DNA from: Petasospora fabianii
Taxonomy: Eukaryota > Ascomycota > Saccharomycetes > Phaffomycetales > Wickerhamomycetaceae
Direction: 5' to 3'
Assembly (NCBI GenBank): GCA_022641835.1
Contig: CP048715.1
Coordinates: forward strand, 868,001-932,000
Length of the DNA stretch: 64,000 bases
Below are positions 31,016-41,324 of the stretch, piece by piece. The translations under genes and the position numbers were made by a program. Position 1 is the first letter of the stretch; each line of letters opens with the position of its first letter. The notes under the pieces are model-generated. The model had not been told where the DNA came from, did not search any database, and saw nothing but the letters and a program-made list of their open reading frames with translations.

Positions 31016-32047
31016 ATGAGTGACAACACGACTATACAATCCACTTCGCAAGAACCAATGACCGTGCAAGAGCCCAAGAAGATGGCCATTGGCTCACTGC
31101 TTGAAGAACAAGCAGCTTCACATCAAGCTGACCCTAAGAAGGAGCCATCTCCTGATACGATTCCAACCCCTGAATCTTCTACAAGGGACTCACAACTTGA
31201 TGAAGAGAGATCAATGGCTCCGGAATCACCGCAGAAGGAGGATACAGAACAATCAGAATCCGTAACAAAGAGACATAGCAGTGAGACACCATTGGACGAT
31301 TCGACACCAAAGCCAAAGAGATCAAGGAAGCTTCAAGGAGTTGGTGTAAAGAAACCGCTCTATTCTCGTTATGAGACGCTATACATCATCAAGGCATACA
31401 AAACCCTGTCCGAGAAACATCCAAACTTGGTACTGATTGACCTTTTCAAGATCGTCTCCACCATGTTCAATGAAGAAGGTCGTCGTCAAGGATTCAAGGA
31501 CAGAACTCCCGATCAACTATATCAAAAATACAAAAGAATCCAACATGGTCTCAGTCATGGTGAAACAGAATTCGCCAAATACTTCAGAGCTAACAAGCAT
31601 AACTCGAAAGATTGGATACCTGACTTCTCACAAGCAGAGGATGATGAAGTGTTGGCTTACATAAAATTCCCTAAACTTGAAGAAGCTGTCAGTCAAGTAC
31701 TCGGGTACACTACGACAAACCTTAAGCCACCATTACCAGATCTTTACGATGATGAAGATGAAGCAGAGACATCACATAATGAAGAGGCAGATCCCGAGGA
31801 TGAACTGTTAAAATTGGCAGGTTATGATGGATCAGCATCTGCACCACCATCAACACAGCAGGCTGTCGTTGTTGAGAACCTTAAACGCAAAATTGCCATA
31901 TTGGAGGAAAGATTAGAATCAAAGGATAAAGAGATTGCTAGGTTAGAAGAAGGTCACGGTCATAAGGATACAGAAATTGCATTCTTGAAAACTATGCTAA
32001 AGGAGGATTTGTCCTACTTAAGGCACAAACTTAGTGAACAAAAGTAA
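31016..32047 (+). CDS. Unrecognised protein with possible Myb/SANT-like fold and coiled coil
   Basis: 343 aa from ATG 31016. I do not recognise the family. Residues 1-100 are disordered and charged, ending in KPKRSRKL, a likely nuclear signal. A compact helical region follows (about 110-190; SRYETLYIIKAYKTLSEKH, then TPDQLYQKYKRIQHG), which reads like a Myb/SANT- or trihelix-like DNA-binding domain, but this is a guess from helical pattern. After an acidic linker, residues 285-343 form a strong coiled coil (IAILEERLESKDKEIARLEE). Together these suggest a dimeric nuclear protein. It is convergent with PSY2, 74 nt between stops. Confidence 0.75.
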   Translation: MSDNTTIQSTSQEPMTVQEPKKMAIGSLLEEQAASHQADPKKEPSPDTIPTPESSTRDSQLDEERSMAPESPQKEDTEQSESVTKRHSSETPLDDSTPKPKRSRKLQGVGVKKPLYSRYETLYIIKAYKTLSEKHPNLVLIDLFKIVSTMFNEEGRRQGFKDRTPDQLYQKYKRIQHGLSHGETEFAKYFRANKHNSKDWIPDFSQAEDDEVLAYIKFPKLEEAVSQVLGYTTTNLKPPLPDLYDDEDEAETSHNEEADPEDELLKLAGYDGSASAPPSTQQAVVVENLKRKIAILEERLESKDKEIARLEEGHGHKDTEIAFLKTMLKEDLSYLRHKLSEQK

Positions 32048-32121
32048 TTAGAAACTCCGTTATCTACGCATGCATTCAGTTGTGCCCCCGGGCTTAAAAG
32101 ATAACATAACGTCGTACTTCA

Positions 32122-34557
32122 TTATTTAGAAGAGTTGTTGAACTTCGAAGTGAACTTGCTCTTAGCATGAGACAGTTTCTCCTTTAGTGTACTCTTCTTC
32201 TTCTGATGCGGTGCAGATTCTTCTTCACGACGATCATTTTCATCAACTTCTCTCAAACGTTTTTCTGGTGTGTTGTTCATTACCATAGAAACATCCTCTT
32301 TGAAAGCTTCACCATATAGCATTAAATCCTCTTCGTGTAATGGCTCCGTCAAGATATCCTGATTGCCCTCATCGTCATCATCGTCATCATCATCATCATC
32401 CTCGCGATGCTCGTCGTCGTCATTGCCCTCATGCTTCCCGTTGGTAACCTTACGATTTTCAATCTCAACACTCCTAATTAGGTCTTTTCCAGAGTTAACA
32501 TTCTCGAGCTTCTCCAAACTTTTGCGATAGTTTGACACAATATATGCAGCCAACAACTTGAAGTTCTTTCTATTCTCACCTTTCTCAATACCAATTAAAA
32601 TGAGCTCAAGAAGATCCAACACTGTAGAGTAACTCAATTCTGGAATGTTGTTCAATGAATCCAACAAGGCAAATACCTCCTTGAACAAATCACCGGAAAT
32701 AATCGATCGTGTGTAATAGTCGTCGTTCAACACGATCAGGGCTTTGAGAGACCTGATAGCAGTAAGACGAAGTTGAAGCTTATGATGTGGTCTGATGAGC
32801 ATTGCGACACCTCTCAAGATTTGATTCTCCATAAAGAAAGAACGAGACGCTGTACGATCAGATGAGCAAAATGTGACCAGCTCAGACAATGACATAAACA
32901 AATCATCTCTTTCAAAGTCAACTTTGCAGTCCGTCTCCTTCAGTTCAATTAATGGAGCAAATAATTTTGGTGCCACTTTCTCGTAAAATGCCTTGAAATA
33001 CACCTGAGTATTCAGTCTCTCAGCTCTAGCTTCCTCACTCATGAATTCTGGTGCATTGATATTTGATACGGGGTCCAATAATGCCTTCAATGCCTCGTAT
33101 GCCTGTATGCGAAGACCAAATTCTTTACCTTCAAGAAGAAATCTAGTCAAGATCAGCAACACAGTCATGTCATCCGAGAGTCGAACACATTTGTCACCGT
33201 CGAACAGTGAAGAATCATCTTCTTCGTCTCTCTCGTACTCATCGCCATTAAAGGGAACATTATCACTAGATTTGACATTGTTGGATTTCTCCGATGAGGT
33301 AATTTTCTCAGCGTCACTCTCAGAACTGGTACCCATAGTACTGCTGATCAAAAGCATGTCATGTCCGATGATCGACACGATCAATTCCAAAGCAAGCACC
33401 TTAGTTTCATTACAATCGTCATCCAGCACAAGCTCCACAGTCCTCAACAATCCTTTCTTAACCAAGCTTTTGAAGAACTTGGTCTTCAATCCCGATGAAA
33501 TATTTTTTGTTGAAAGAACAAACTGATGCAAAAGCTTGATACCTTCTCGTCTCTGTTCAACAGTCACCACTTCACCATTAACCTCAGCATTTTCCGTGTA
33601 CATCCCAAATAACTCCGTAATAAAATCACTCTTCTCCAATAACGTGATAATATGTTCCTGGTTATCATTTATGTGGCTTGTGAGATTGTTATACGTTGGA
33701 TCCTCCAACAATCGCACAAGCACCACATCCTTTAAATACTGAAGCTTAAAAGTCTTTTTGACCAAGGAAGTCAGTTCTTCATCTTTCACAGGAATGAGCT
33801 CTTTGAAGCTCGACTCATCCTTGAGCATCTTGCGATGATTGGCTTTGTATTGTGGGAAGTCTGGATCGTATTCGAGCATACCTGCAATACCGAGCATGTA
33901 TCTTTCATCTTCAATGAGGCGAATGACATATGATTCATCATGTGTGATCAGCGCCTTGATAATAAAGCAGAGCATGTGAAGGCTCTTGATGTCATGATTC
34001 GTTTCCGATTGCTCAAAGAGTTTGATGAGTTTTTGGATGTAATCCTGTGTCTCGATGAAGTTGAAAAGTGACCGTCTATAGTAGAGCGAGTTAGTGTGGT
34101 TGTTGAACGATGAAAGGATGTGTTGTAGATCTTTTGCAGTTGGTTCATCGGCTGGAAAATCTATTGGGCCAACAATCAACTCCGTTATGTCTCCCTCCAT
34201 ATCGTTTGAAATAACGCTAACAACAGATATTTGAGGGGCGACATGCGTCTCGAAGATATGTATGAGGAAGTCGCACATCGAGGAACACCCCTCTTTCTCC
34301 TGGAAGGAGAGTGCAATACTCTGTCCGTCAGCATCGGTCCACACAATGAGCGTATCTTGCTGCCTCTGAAATTGTATTGGACCTTCAATCACAGCCTTGA
34401 GTAACTGTTCTGTATCATCAACCTCATTGTGTACAACGAGAAAGGGCGATTTCTCATTTTCTACTTCTCCGAAGCAATACCCGGTACCCTTGTCAATCCA
34501 TGCGTCACCCAGGAGATACACTTTCACTCGATTGAGTCTGTTCTCTGTTTTTGTCAT
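32122..34557 (-). CDS. PSY2: Protein phosphatase 4 regulatory subunit Psy2 (SMEK/PP4R3)
   Basis: Regulatory subunit of the Pph3-Psy2-Psy4 phosphatase, which dephosphorylates gamma-H2A and Rad53 after DNA damage. The 811-aa protein starts with an EVH1/PH-like domain (VKVYLLGDAWIDKGTGYC). The SMEK domain and armadillo-type repeats follow, with SLYYRRSLFNFI and FKLQYLKDVVLVRLLED. The C-terminus has a run of aspartates (encoded by an ATC-rich repeat at about 32365-32400) and a basic, Ser-rich end. S. cerevisiae Psy2 is 858 aa. Divergent from NNR1. Confidence 0.93.
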   Translation of the reverse strand: MTKTENRLNRVKVYLLGDAWIDKGTGYCFGEVENEKSPFLVVHNEVDDTEQLLKAVIEGPIQFQRQQDTLIVWTDADGQSIALSFQEKEGCSSMCDFLIHIFETHVAPQISVVSVISNDMEGDITELIVGPIDFPADEPTAKDLQHILSSFNNHTNSLYYRRSLFNFIETQDYIQKLIKLFEQSETNHDIKSLHMLCFIIKALITHDESYVIRLIEDERYMLGIAGMLEYDPDFPQYKANHRKMLKDESSFKELIPVKDEELTSLVKKTFKLQYLKDVVLVRLLEDPTYNNLTSHINDNQEHIITLLEKSDFITELFGMYTENAEVNGEVVTVEQRREGIKLLHQFVLSTKNISSGLKTKFFKSLVKKGLLRTVELVLDDDCNETKVLALELIVSIIGHDMLLISSTMGTSSESDAEKITSSEKSNNVKSSDNVPFNGDEYERDEEDDSSLFDGDKCVRLSDDMTVLLILTRFLLEGKEFGLRIQAYEALKALLDPVSNINAPEFMSEEARAERLNTQVYFKAFYEKVAPKLFAPLIELKETDCKVDFERDDLFMSLSELVTFCSSDRTASRSFFMENQILRGVAMLIRPHHKLQLRLTAIRSLKALIVLNDDYYTRSIISGDLFKEVFALLDSLNNIPELSYSTVLDLLELILIGIEKGENRKNFKLLAAYIVSNYRKSLEKLENVNSGKDLIRSVEIENRKVTNGKHEGNDDDEHREDDDDDDDDDDEGNQDILTEPLHEEDLMLYGEAFKEDVSMVMNNTPEKRLREVDENDRREEESAPHQKKKSTLKEKLSHAKSKFTSKFNNSSK

Positions 34558-35164
34558 GTGTGCAGGCGTGTAGATTATGATGATTGGGGTGGTAGGAGGT
34601 GAGTACGATGGCGATGATAGCCCAGTGATGATATAGACAATGTGATAATCTGGAATATGTACAGGCCGTTAATATTCTGTTCGAAAGCGGAAATTTGACA
34701 GGCCAAATCGGGAGCTCAGAGATGTATAATCTTTATTGTTGTGGTCTTTCTCCGTGCTCTTCTCCCTGATGAAGGCTATAGTTGAACAAGTCGCGCCGGC
34801 GGTAGGAGTAAAGAGCGGGCGGTTACCGTATAATAGAAAGTGACCAGAAGGGCGGTATTGAATGGGAAGTCGGCTGGTACTTTGATGTGTACCGCTGCGC
34901 TAATTGTGCCGCTTCTGTTGATCTTTGTTTCGCTTGCGATGCTGACGTGTTGGTGCTTGTCAAGCGACTTCCTACGCGTAAGAGAAAAGTAGCGCGGGGT
35001 TATCAAACGGTTTCGCGACATCTGGTAGGACCACGCTCCGTAGAACTTCCCCCAGGGGCGGAATCAGGCGACAGATTTGTAAGATGTCCCACAAAGCAAT
35101 CTTAATATGGTTGATTCTTCTCTTCAGTATTTCATTGAGTACAACCTCTCATCCTCAAATTACA
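34558..35164. other. Divergent promoter region PSY2/NNR1
   Basis: 607 nt, including a GC-rich part (about 34790-35060). From 35084 an in-frame upstream ATG could extend NNR1 by 27 residues. Confidence 0.55.
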
Positions 35165-35975
35165 ATGTCCTTTAAGACGCTATCTGCCAAGGTTGCAGCT
35201 CAAGTGGACCAGGAGCTTATGAGTACCGGTGGGTTTTCCATAGACCAGCTAGTGAGTCCAACAATCATACTATCAGTTTGAACATATGTATTGACTATGA
35301 ATAAGATGGAACTTGCTGGTCTGTCAGTTGCAGAAGCAGCCTTCAAGTCTTTCCCTAAAGAGAAGAAAGTTCTTGTCCTCGTCGGGCCCGGTAACAACGG
35401 TACGTTTATATGAGATATACCCCACACAATACCTTTTGCTAAGCAGGCATATTAACATTATCCTTAAAGGTGGCGATGGTCTTGTTGCGGCAAGACACCT
35501 TAAGCTATGGGGATACCAGCCATCAGTCTACTATCCGAAACCGTCCTCAAAGCCATTATTCGTTGGTCTCGAAACGCAGTTGAAGAACCTTGAGATCGAA
35601 TTTATCAACGACCTAAACACCATTTCGAATTATCAACTCATCATTGATGCAATCTTTGGGTTCTCTTTCAAAGCTGGAAACATTCGTGAACCGTTCAAAA
35701 GTGTCATTGACACAGTCAATAAAGCTACACAGATTCCGATTCTCTCGGTAGATATACCATCAGGATGGGACGTTGATAATGGCTTCCTTGAAGGTGGTAT
35801 TCGTGAACCAGCAGTTCTGGTCAGCTTAACTGCACCTAAACCGGTTGCCAACTGTATTGATACAACTAAGACGCAGCACTACGTTGGAGGAAGATTTGTT
35901 GGTAGAGCCTTCGCTGAGAAGTACGGTATTGATCTGTATCAGTACAAGGGCTATGACCAGGTGTTGAAGTTGTAA
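35165..35975 (+). CDS. NNR1: NAD(P)H-hydrate epimerase (two introns)
   Basis: Repairs damaged NADHX/NADPHX by epimerising the R form; orthologue of S. cerevisiae YNL200C and human NAXE. Exons are 35165-35251, 35306-35399 and 35470-35975, giving 228 aa. Exon 1 encodes [19 protein letters not shown], exon 2 [13 protein letters not shown] to the VGPGNN loop, and exon 3 starts at [16 protein letters not shown]. Joining across both introns restores the NAXE core GPGNNGGDGL exactly. Later motifs: [24 protein letters not shown] and HYVGGRFV. An upstream in-frame ATG at 35084 would add 27 residues with a hydrophobic stretch. Confidence 0.93.
35252..35305 (+). other. NNR1 intron 1
   Basis: 54-nt phase-0 intron: donor GTGAGT, acceptor ATAAG. 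A branch candidate, TTGACTATG, lies close to the acceptor. Confidence 0.85.
35400..35469 (+). other. NNR1 intron 2
   Basis: 70-nt phase-1 intron: donor GTACGT, acceptor AAAG. It interrupts the NNGGDG loop; splicing joins AAC AAC G to GT GGC GAT. Confidence 0.9.
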
Positions 35976-36661
35976 ATATGATTTCATTTGAGTTACGTTT
36001 ACATGACTACCAATTAAGCGAATGATATGCTTGCTTCCCAATTGCACTGACTTTAGTCTTGATGCTATTTGTTATTGGATCTGCACGTTGAGGTGTGTAA
36101 TGATCTGCAACATATAACTCGTACTCCTCTGGGAGACATCCTAAGATGCTTAAATAGTGTCAAACAACCTGGTAACATGAAATATATATCTCAAGCTTTA
36201 ACCACATGCTAAAGATACTCACTTATGTAGCATCCCCTTAGTTAAGACAACATATATTCAGATATATGTGTCACTTTTGACACATCGCGCGGAAAACTGT
36301 CACCCTACCGGCCATACACCACCTGGACAGATAACGGGGATGGTGCGCCCAACTAGTAAGTTCTGAGTCCTTAAGACTCGGAATCTGTTGATAGTATCAT
36401 TCTTTGTAACCCCCTCTTCTGCCATTGAACATCAATCCTACCTAAAGGTCCTCGGACACCAACGTGTTTCTGGCTGCCTATCTGATCTACCCCGGGTTCC
36501 CCGCGCAATTTAGGCAGCACCTATTTTATCACATTTCCTCACACACAGCTTCTCTCTCTCTTCTCACTTCTATTCATTAGAGACACGCTCACTACTCTTT
36601 CAAGCTTAGCCATTGCTTCTCCTCTGCAGAGAGAACTTTCTTTAAGGTTCTCCCACTCCAG
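35976..36661. other. Intergenic NNR1-F-box gene
   Basis: 686 nt. No gene seen. A short stretch at about 36150-36185 resembles the decayed TRS33 copy at 52.9 kb (see findings). The last 130 nt are pyrimidine-rich, as in a yeast promoter. Confidence 0.5.
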
Positions 36662-38431
36662 ATGGACAACATGGTGAGCAAACGGGCATCCACCATCCTT
36701 GAGCTTCTGCCTCCCGAACTCTTCTATAAGGTGTCTATTCGTTTAACCTGTTACGATGTGGTTGCCCTCTTAAAAGCGTTTCCTGGGCTTCAGTACCATT
36801 TCGTACTCATAACAGATCACAAAAGAACACCATACGCCTTTGACTTCCCAGGAATACAGCGTCATATCCTCACATACTCTGAATTCGTCTCTAAGGGGTT
36901 GCCAAAGGGGAACCGCAGAACCATGATGCGCCTATTTGAATTCGCTGATCACGTTGACCAAATGATCAAAGTTACTCGCAGAATCTCTTACAATAGTCCC
37001 TGTCAACCTTTCAAGTGGATGAAACCCGGGAACTTGGTGTATGTCCGTATGAGTGGTACCGAGAGGGCACTTGTCGATGCGAGCCTGAATAATCAAAGAC
37101 TACTTCTCTTCCTCTCTGCAACTGAGGCGGAATATCTCGTTGATAACAATCCATTGGGGAATGTCAGAACTTGGCCGTTTGCCCTGCCTACAGTATTTGA
37201 ACACAACTTGAAACATCTGCATTTGGAGAATGTAAAGGTGCTTAAGGATGTAGTGTTGGCCAACGTGAAGACAATGATGTTGACCTTTGTGAAAAAAGAA
37301 GGTCACTCAAAAGTGATAAGCTTGTCTGCACCCAAACTGGAAAAGCTTGCCATTGTCTTTGAAAGTAAGTTCCCAGTGCTAAGTGATAACCAATTCCCGA
37401 AGCTCAACTCACTCGAAGTTCAAGACCGTCGTTGGTTGCAAGAAGGGTTTTGCAATGAACCGATCGAGTGTGATGCCTCCACAAGGGATATGATTCTTAA
37501 AAAGCAGATTGATTTAAGATTTACATCTTCCTGCTTGCACATTGAGATTACAGGACTTCCAATCGAGGTGATGTCTCTCTTGAGACTTGACAATGTTAGG
37601 GCCCTTGTATGGGGTAACTGCATTAGGCCACATGAAAGAATAGATGGATCATTACCACTTGAAATTAGGGTTGGTGACAAAGCTCAATCCCTTGAGATTA
37701 TGAATACTGTTCCTGATGCAAAGTTTACACTTGCAAGAGATCACAACCCAGGAATCAAGAACTTCACCTTCATCACATGGGCACCAGGGAGCGACATCAA
37801 TGGTATCATGAGAAAGACGAATCTGGAGCAAGCATCCTTACAAGCCGATATTGATCCCGTTCAGTATCCAGAACGTTACCTTGATGTTCCAGAAGTCCCA
37901 TCCTCTGATTCCATGAAGAGTTTGAAACATTTATACGTTTGGGGTTTCAAAGTCGGCACCAGATTCTTACTAGGTGAAGTACTCGAAACCAAATTGACAA
38001 AGCTTGAGACCCTTGAAATTGAATTTCAGAGTACTCCAGATGACTCCAAGAACCAAACCATCAGAATCAATGGTATCCCATTATCCCTTCGTTATTTAAG
38101 TCTGTCGCAAAGATCTCATATCCAGAGAAACACACTTGTATACGCCACTGGGACTTTTGAGATACGTGGTGTAAAGATTGTTCGCCGTGCTTCTACGACA
38201 TATGCACCAAATGCTCCAATCCAAGAAGATACTGATACTTCTGATGATGAAACGACTTCAACTTCAGGGCCACCGTCTTGTATTGTTGATAGTTCAGGAC
38301 TATCAACTATGAAGACCATATTTTACCGTAATAGGGTCTTACCACCTCAACCAGATGCTCGTTTACTTCTTCCTCCAGCGTTGGAGTTTGACGAGGCACA
38401 TGATGCTGATGGTGATGATATACTTGATTAA
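36662..38431 (+). CDS. F-box protein of unknown target
   Basis: 589 aa. An F-box-like motif lies at about residues 12-50 (ILELLPPELFYKVSIRLTCYD, then VVALLKAFPGLQ), suggesting a substrate adaptor of an SCF ubiquitin ligase. The middle reads as irregular leucine-rich repeats (LKHLHLENVKVL, LEKLAIVF, LNSLEVQ, LKHLYVWGFKV, LETLEIEF), as expected for a substrate-binding solenoid. The C-terminus is acidic and Ser/Thr-rich. I know no specific orthologue; such F-box genes are often lineage-specific. Confidence 0.75.
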   Translation: MDNMVSKRASTILELLPPELFYKVSIRLTCYDVVALLKAFPGLQYHFVLITDHKRTPYAFDFPGIQRHILTYSEFVSKGLPKGNRRTMMRLFEFADHVDQMIKVTRRISYNSPCQPFKWMKPGNLVYVRMSGTERALVDASLNNQRLLLFLSATEAEYLVDNNPLGNVRTWPFALPTVFEHNLKHLHLENVKVLKDVVLANVKTMMLTFVKKEGHSKVISLSAPKLEKLAIVFESKFPVLSDNQFPKLNSLEVQDRRWLQEGFCNEPIECDASTRDMILKKQIDLRFTSSCLHIEITGLPIEVMSLLRLDNVRALVWGNCIRPHERIDGSLPLEIRVGDKAQSLEIMNTVPDAKFTLARDHNPGIKNFTFITWAPGSDINGIMRKTNLEQASLQADIDPVQYPERYLDVPEVPSSDSMKSLKHLYVWGFKVGTRFLLGEVLETKLTKLETLEIEFQSTPDDSKNQTIRINGIPLSLRYLSLSQRSHIQRNTLVYATGTFEIRGVKIVRRASTTYAPNAPIQEDTDTSDDETTSTSGPPSCIVDSSGLSTMKTIFYRNRVLPPQPDARLLLPPALEFDEAHDADGDDILD

Positions 38432-38596
38432 TCTGAACTATTGATTCATTGCTAAACCCACTTTGCCTAATATTGATTCTTCGCTGCTCGCTGGATCGAG
38501 CTTGCTAATACGATACAAATATACTACAATTTTATAGTTCAATTCAAATTCCATTTCTTATGTAATTGTTGTTATATAATCTATTGCATGAGCAAT

Positions 38597-39475
38597 TTAC
38601 AGCTTGGCAGGGCCAAGAAGTCTCTTCTTCAAAATGTCAGGGTACTCCTTCTGTGCAGCTTGACTCTGACCCAAGTGCCAAGCGGCACCATCGACAACTA
38701 TAATGTCACCAGAGACATAACTTGCAGCATCACTGAACAAAAAGATTGTAGCATTTGCAATGTCCTCTTTAGTTCCTGGTCTTTGCAATGGAACCTGTTT
38801 AGAGATTTGCTCAATACTAGCACCAGCGGAGAGTCTGTCATATCCTTCAGTGTCCTTGATCATACCTGGAGCAATACAGTTTGATCTGATACCGAGAGGT
38901 CCCAATTCCACGGCAAGGGCCTGTGAGAGGGCATCAACACCAGCCTTAGCGGCACCAACGTGGATTTGGTATGGAACACCATAGTAATGAAGAGTAGTGG
39001 AGATGAAGATGATGGAACCCTTGTTCTTAACGAGTTGCTCATAAGTGGCCTTAACGGTATTGTATGAACCAAGCAAATCAATAGACACAACAGATTTGAA
39101 TGCATTAGTTGACAAATTGTTGAAATCTGAAAGGAAATTACCAGCAGCACCTGCAACGACAAAGTCAATTCTTCCCAACTCTGCCACGGTCTTGTCAACT
39201 GCAGTCTTGATAGATTGGACATCACGCACGTCAACGTTTGGCAATGACAACACGCGTGATCCCGGTCTCAAGGACTCAATCTCCTTAGCACATTTGTCAG
39301 TCTTCTCCTTGTTACGACCTAGGATAGCAGCATTAGCACCAAGGAGAACCATAGCCTCAGCCTGGACACGACAGATGGAACCGGCACCACCGGTGATAAA
39401 CACCACTTTACCCTTGAAGGTGTCTGGCTTATAAATTGTCGTCTTAAGGAAAGATTTATCGAGTGTATTTGGCAT
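38597..39475 (-). CDS. SPS19: Peroxisomal 2,4-dienoyl-CoA reductase
   Basis: NADPH-dependent reductase that lets peroxisomes oxidise unsaturated fatty acids with even-numbered double bonds. The protein is 292 aa from ATG 39475, the same length as S. cerevisiae Sps19, which supports this start. Motifs: GGAGSICRVQAEA (cofactor loop), VVAGAAGNFLSDFNNLS, STTLHYYGVPYQIHVGAAKAG and RSNCIAPG, all near-identical to Sps19. The protein ends in AKL, a peroxisomal PTS1 signal. Divergent from GCS1. Confidence 0.95.
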   Translation of the reverse strand: MPNTLDKSFLKTTIYKPDTFKGKVVFITGGAGSICRVQAEAMVLLGANAAILGRNKEKTDKCAKEIESLRPGSRVLSLPNVDVRDVQSIKTAVDKTVAELGRIDFVVAGAAGNFLSDFNNLSTNAFKSVVSIDLLGSYNTVKATYEQLVKNKGSIIFISTTLHYYGVPYQIHVGAAKAGVDALSQALAVELGPLGIRSNCIAPGMIKDTEGYDRLSAGASIEQISKQVPLQRPGTKEDIANATIFLFSDAASYVSGDIIVVDGAAWHLGQSQAAQKEYPDILKKRLLGPAKL

Positions 39476-40029
39476 TGCTTTGAGTGGTACTGTGGAAAAC
39501 ACCGGCTCAAGAGAATCACTTGTGCCGACTAAAGGTGTGGGATAGTGCCCTTTTTATGTGTCAGGATTTGTGGGGAACCCTGTGTGGGGAATTTACCTCG
39601 GCAGTTTATTCGCGTCGGTTCAATTGAGCACTGACAGCTTAAAAGAGACGGACCTAGTCGGCACTTTGATATATCCAATCTTTTTGATCTGTTGGGTTGC
39701 GGGGAAGGTATCAACCCTTTGATCCAGACACTTGAAATTATAGCAAATGCCGAGCCCGGGGACTCTACATACATACACCTACATACATATTCTCCACACA
39801 TATATTCTTAATAGCCAAAGGCTTCGCTTCCCCTTTTGATGTTTCGCTGCCTAAATTAAAAAAAAAAAAAAAAAAAAAATGAAATAAAAAAAACACACCC
39901 GGACACCCCAAAAGCCGGTCCAGCGCGAGCGTCGGAGATCAAAACACGACAAACGACGTGTCTATTGAAGGAAAGTGGGGGGTTGTGCTTTTACACTTTC
40001 CTCGTATAAGGTTTATTTTCTTGTTTACG
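39476..40029. other. Divergent promoter region SPS19/GCS1
   Basis: 554 nt with an A22 tract (39858-39879) followed by another A-run, likely nucleosome-depleting, and CCGGACACCCCA at 39899-39910, also found upstream of SHS1. Confidence 0.6.
39858..39879 (+). repeat. Poly(dA) tract
   Basis: 22 consecutive A residues, about 150 nt before the GCS1 ATG. Long dA:dT tracts exclude nucleosomes in yeast promoters. Confidence 0.9.
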
Positions 40030-41139
40030 ATGTCTGAATGGACTGTCGATCCTGATATCAGACGCAAGTTGGTTAAGCTTCAGAAAAGTGGCTCCAACAA
40101 ACGCTGCTTCGATTGCAATGCTCCGAATCCTCAATGGGCATCACCAAAGTTTGGTATCTTTATCTGTCTTGAATGTGCTGGTGTTCATAGAGGTCTTGGT
40201 GTTCACATCTCCTTCGTGAGATCCATTACCATGGACCAGTTCAAACCGGTTGAAGTCCAATGTATGGAGCTTGGTGGTAACGATAAGTGTGCTGAGTATT
40301 TTGAGGCTAATGGTGTCGATCTATCACTTCCTCCAAAGGTGAAATATGACAACATTGTCGCTGAAGATTACAAGCTTAAGCTTATGGCTTCCGTTGAGGG
40401 CACTGATTTCACTCCAAGAGACTATACCAATCTCAATCTATCAACATCTAGTGCCGCATCTGCATCTGCTGCCTCGAGTGCTGCTCCATCACATGCCGGA
40501 TCCCTAGGTAATAACACACCACTTGCCTCTCGTAAGGGGACACCACAGCCAACTGTTCAAGGTTTGCAAAAATCCAAGAATGAGAAGTACTTTGCTGAGC
40601 TTGGTGCTACAAATGAATCAAGACCAGATAATGTTCCACCATCACAAGGTGGTAAGTATCAGGGATTCGGTAATACACCACAGCCAACTAAGCAACAAGG
40701 TGGATCCCTTGCCGGATTCACGATGGATAAATTCCAAGCGGATCCATTAGGTACTTTTTCTAAAGGTTGGTCTCTTTTCTCTTCAACAGTGACCAAATCT
40801 TTAGAAGAGATGAATGAAACAGTGGTTAAACCAGGTATTCAACAAATTGCATCTGGTGATTTGACAAATGAAGCTAAACGTGCCGCTGCGCAATTTAGTC
40901 ATAAATTCCAAGAGACTTCTGAGTATGGTTTCGATGCTATTAGTAAATTGAACAAGAATTTGGCTCAACAGGATGGTCAAGACGGTGGGAAATATGGTAA
41001 ATTGTTTGATGGTCTTGGTGAGTCCGAGGATGAAATTAAGCCAGCTTTTGGTTTGGAACGTCCAAAGCAAAAGACAAAGTATCAAGGTATGTCTAATAAG
41101 AATTGGGCAAAAGAGGAGGAGAAGTGGGATAATTTCTAA
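40030..41139 (+). CDS. GCS1: ARF GTPase-activating protein Gcs1
   Basis: Stimulates GTP hydrolysis by Arf proteins in ER-Golgi and post-Golgi transport. 369 aa from ATG 40030, aligned to the S. cerevisiae start MSDWKVDPD. The zinc finger is C26-x2-C29-x16-C46-x2-C49, with the arginine finger R54 in [18 protein letters not shown] and PPKVKYDN follow. The C-terminal half retains the Gcs1 motifs [12 protein letters not shown] and [16 protein letters not shown] (a lipid-packing-sensor-like amphipathic region) and ends KWDNF. Confidence 0.95.
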   Translation: MSEWTVDPDIRRKLVKLQKSGSNKRCFDCNAPNPQWASPKFGIFICLECAGVHRGLGVHISFVRSITMDQFKPVEVQCMELGGNDKCAEYFEANGVDLSLPPKVKYDNIVAEDYKLKLMASVEGTDFTPRDYTNLNLSTSSAASASAASSAAPSHAGSLGNNTPLASRKGTPQPTVQGLQKSKNEKYFAELGATNESRPDNVPPSQGGKYQGFGNTPQPTKQQGGSLAGFTMDKFQADPLGTFSKGWSLFSSTVTKSLEEMNETVVKPGIQQIASGDLTNEAKRAAAQFSHKFQETSEYGFDAISKLNKNLAQQDGQDGGKYGKLFDGLGESEDEIKPAFGLERPKQKTKYQGMSNKNWAKEEEKWDNF

Positions 41140-41268
41140 AGAGGTGCATATGTTAACGCTTGATGTGTTGACTTTAAGTTGAGTAAATCTGGTTTATTAC
41201 AGTGTTCATATTTTGATTCATAACATAGACATACGTGTAGTGAGCTTGTACATAGAAATAACAGGTTG

Positions 41269-41317
<49 letters not shown>
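41269..41317 (+). repeat. (CAT)16 microsatellite
   Basis: Sixteen perfect CAT units, seven bases beyond the stop codon of the minus-strand gene at 41325. It is transcribed as (ATG)n in that gene's 3' untranslated region. Confidence 0.95.
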
Positions 41318-41324
41318 TGTCGGC

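Noticed and set aside
39503-39535. CGG...CCG pair upstream of SPS19 as an oleate response element
   Set aside because: The spacing (19 nt) and the missing TNA after CGGN3 do not fit the Oaf1/Pip2 consensus.
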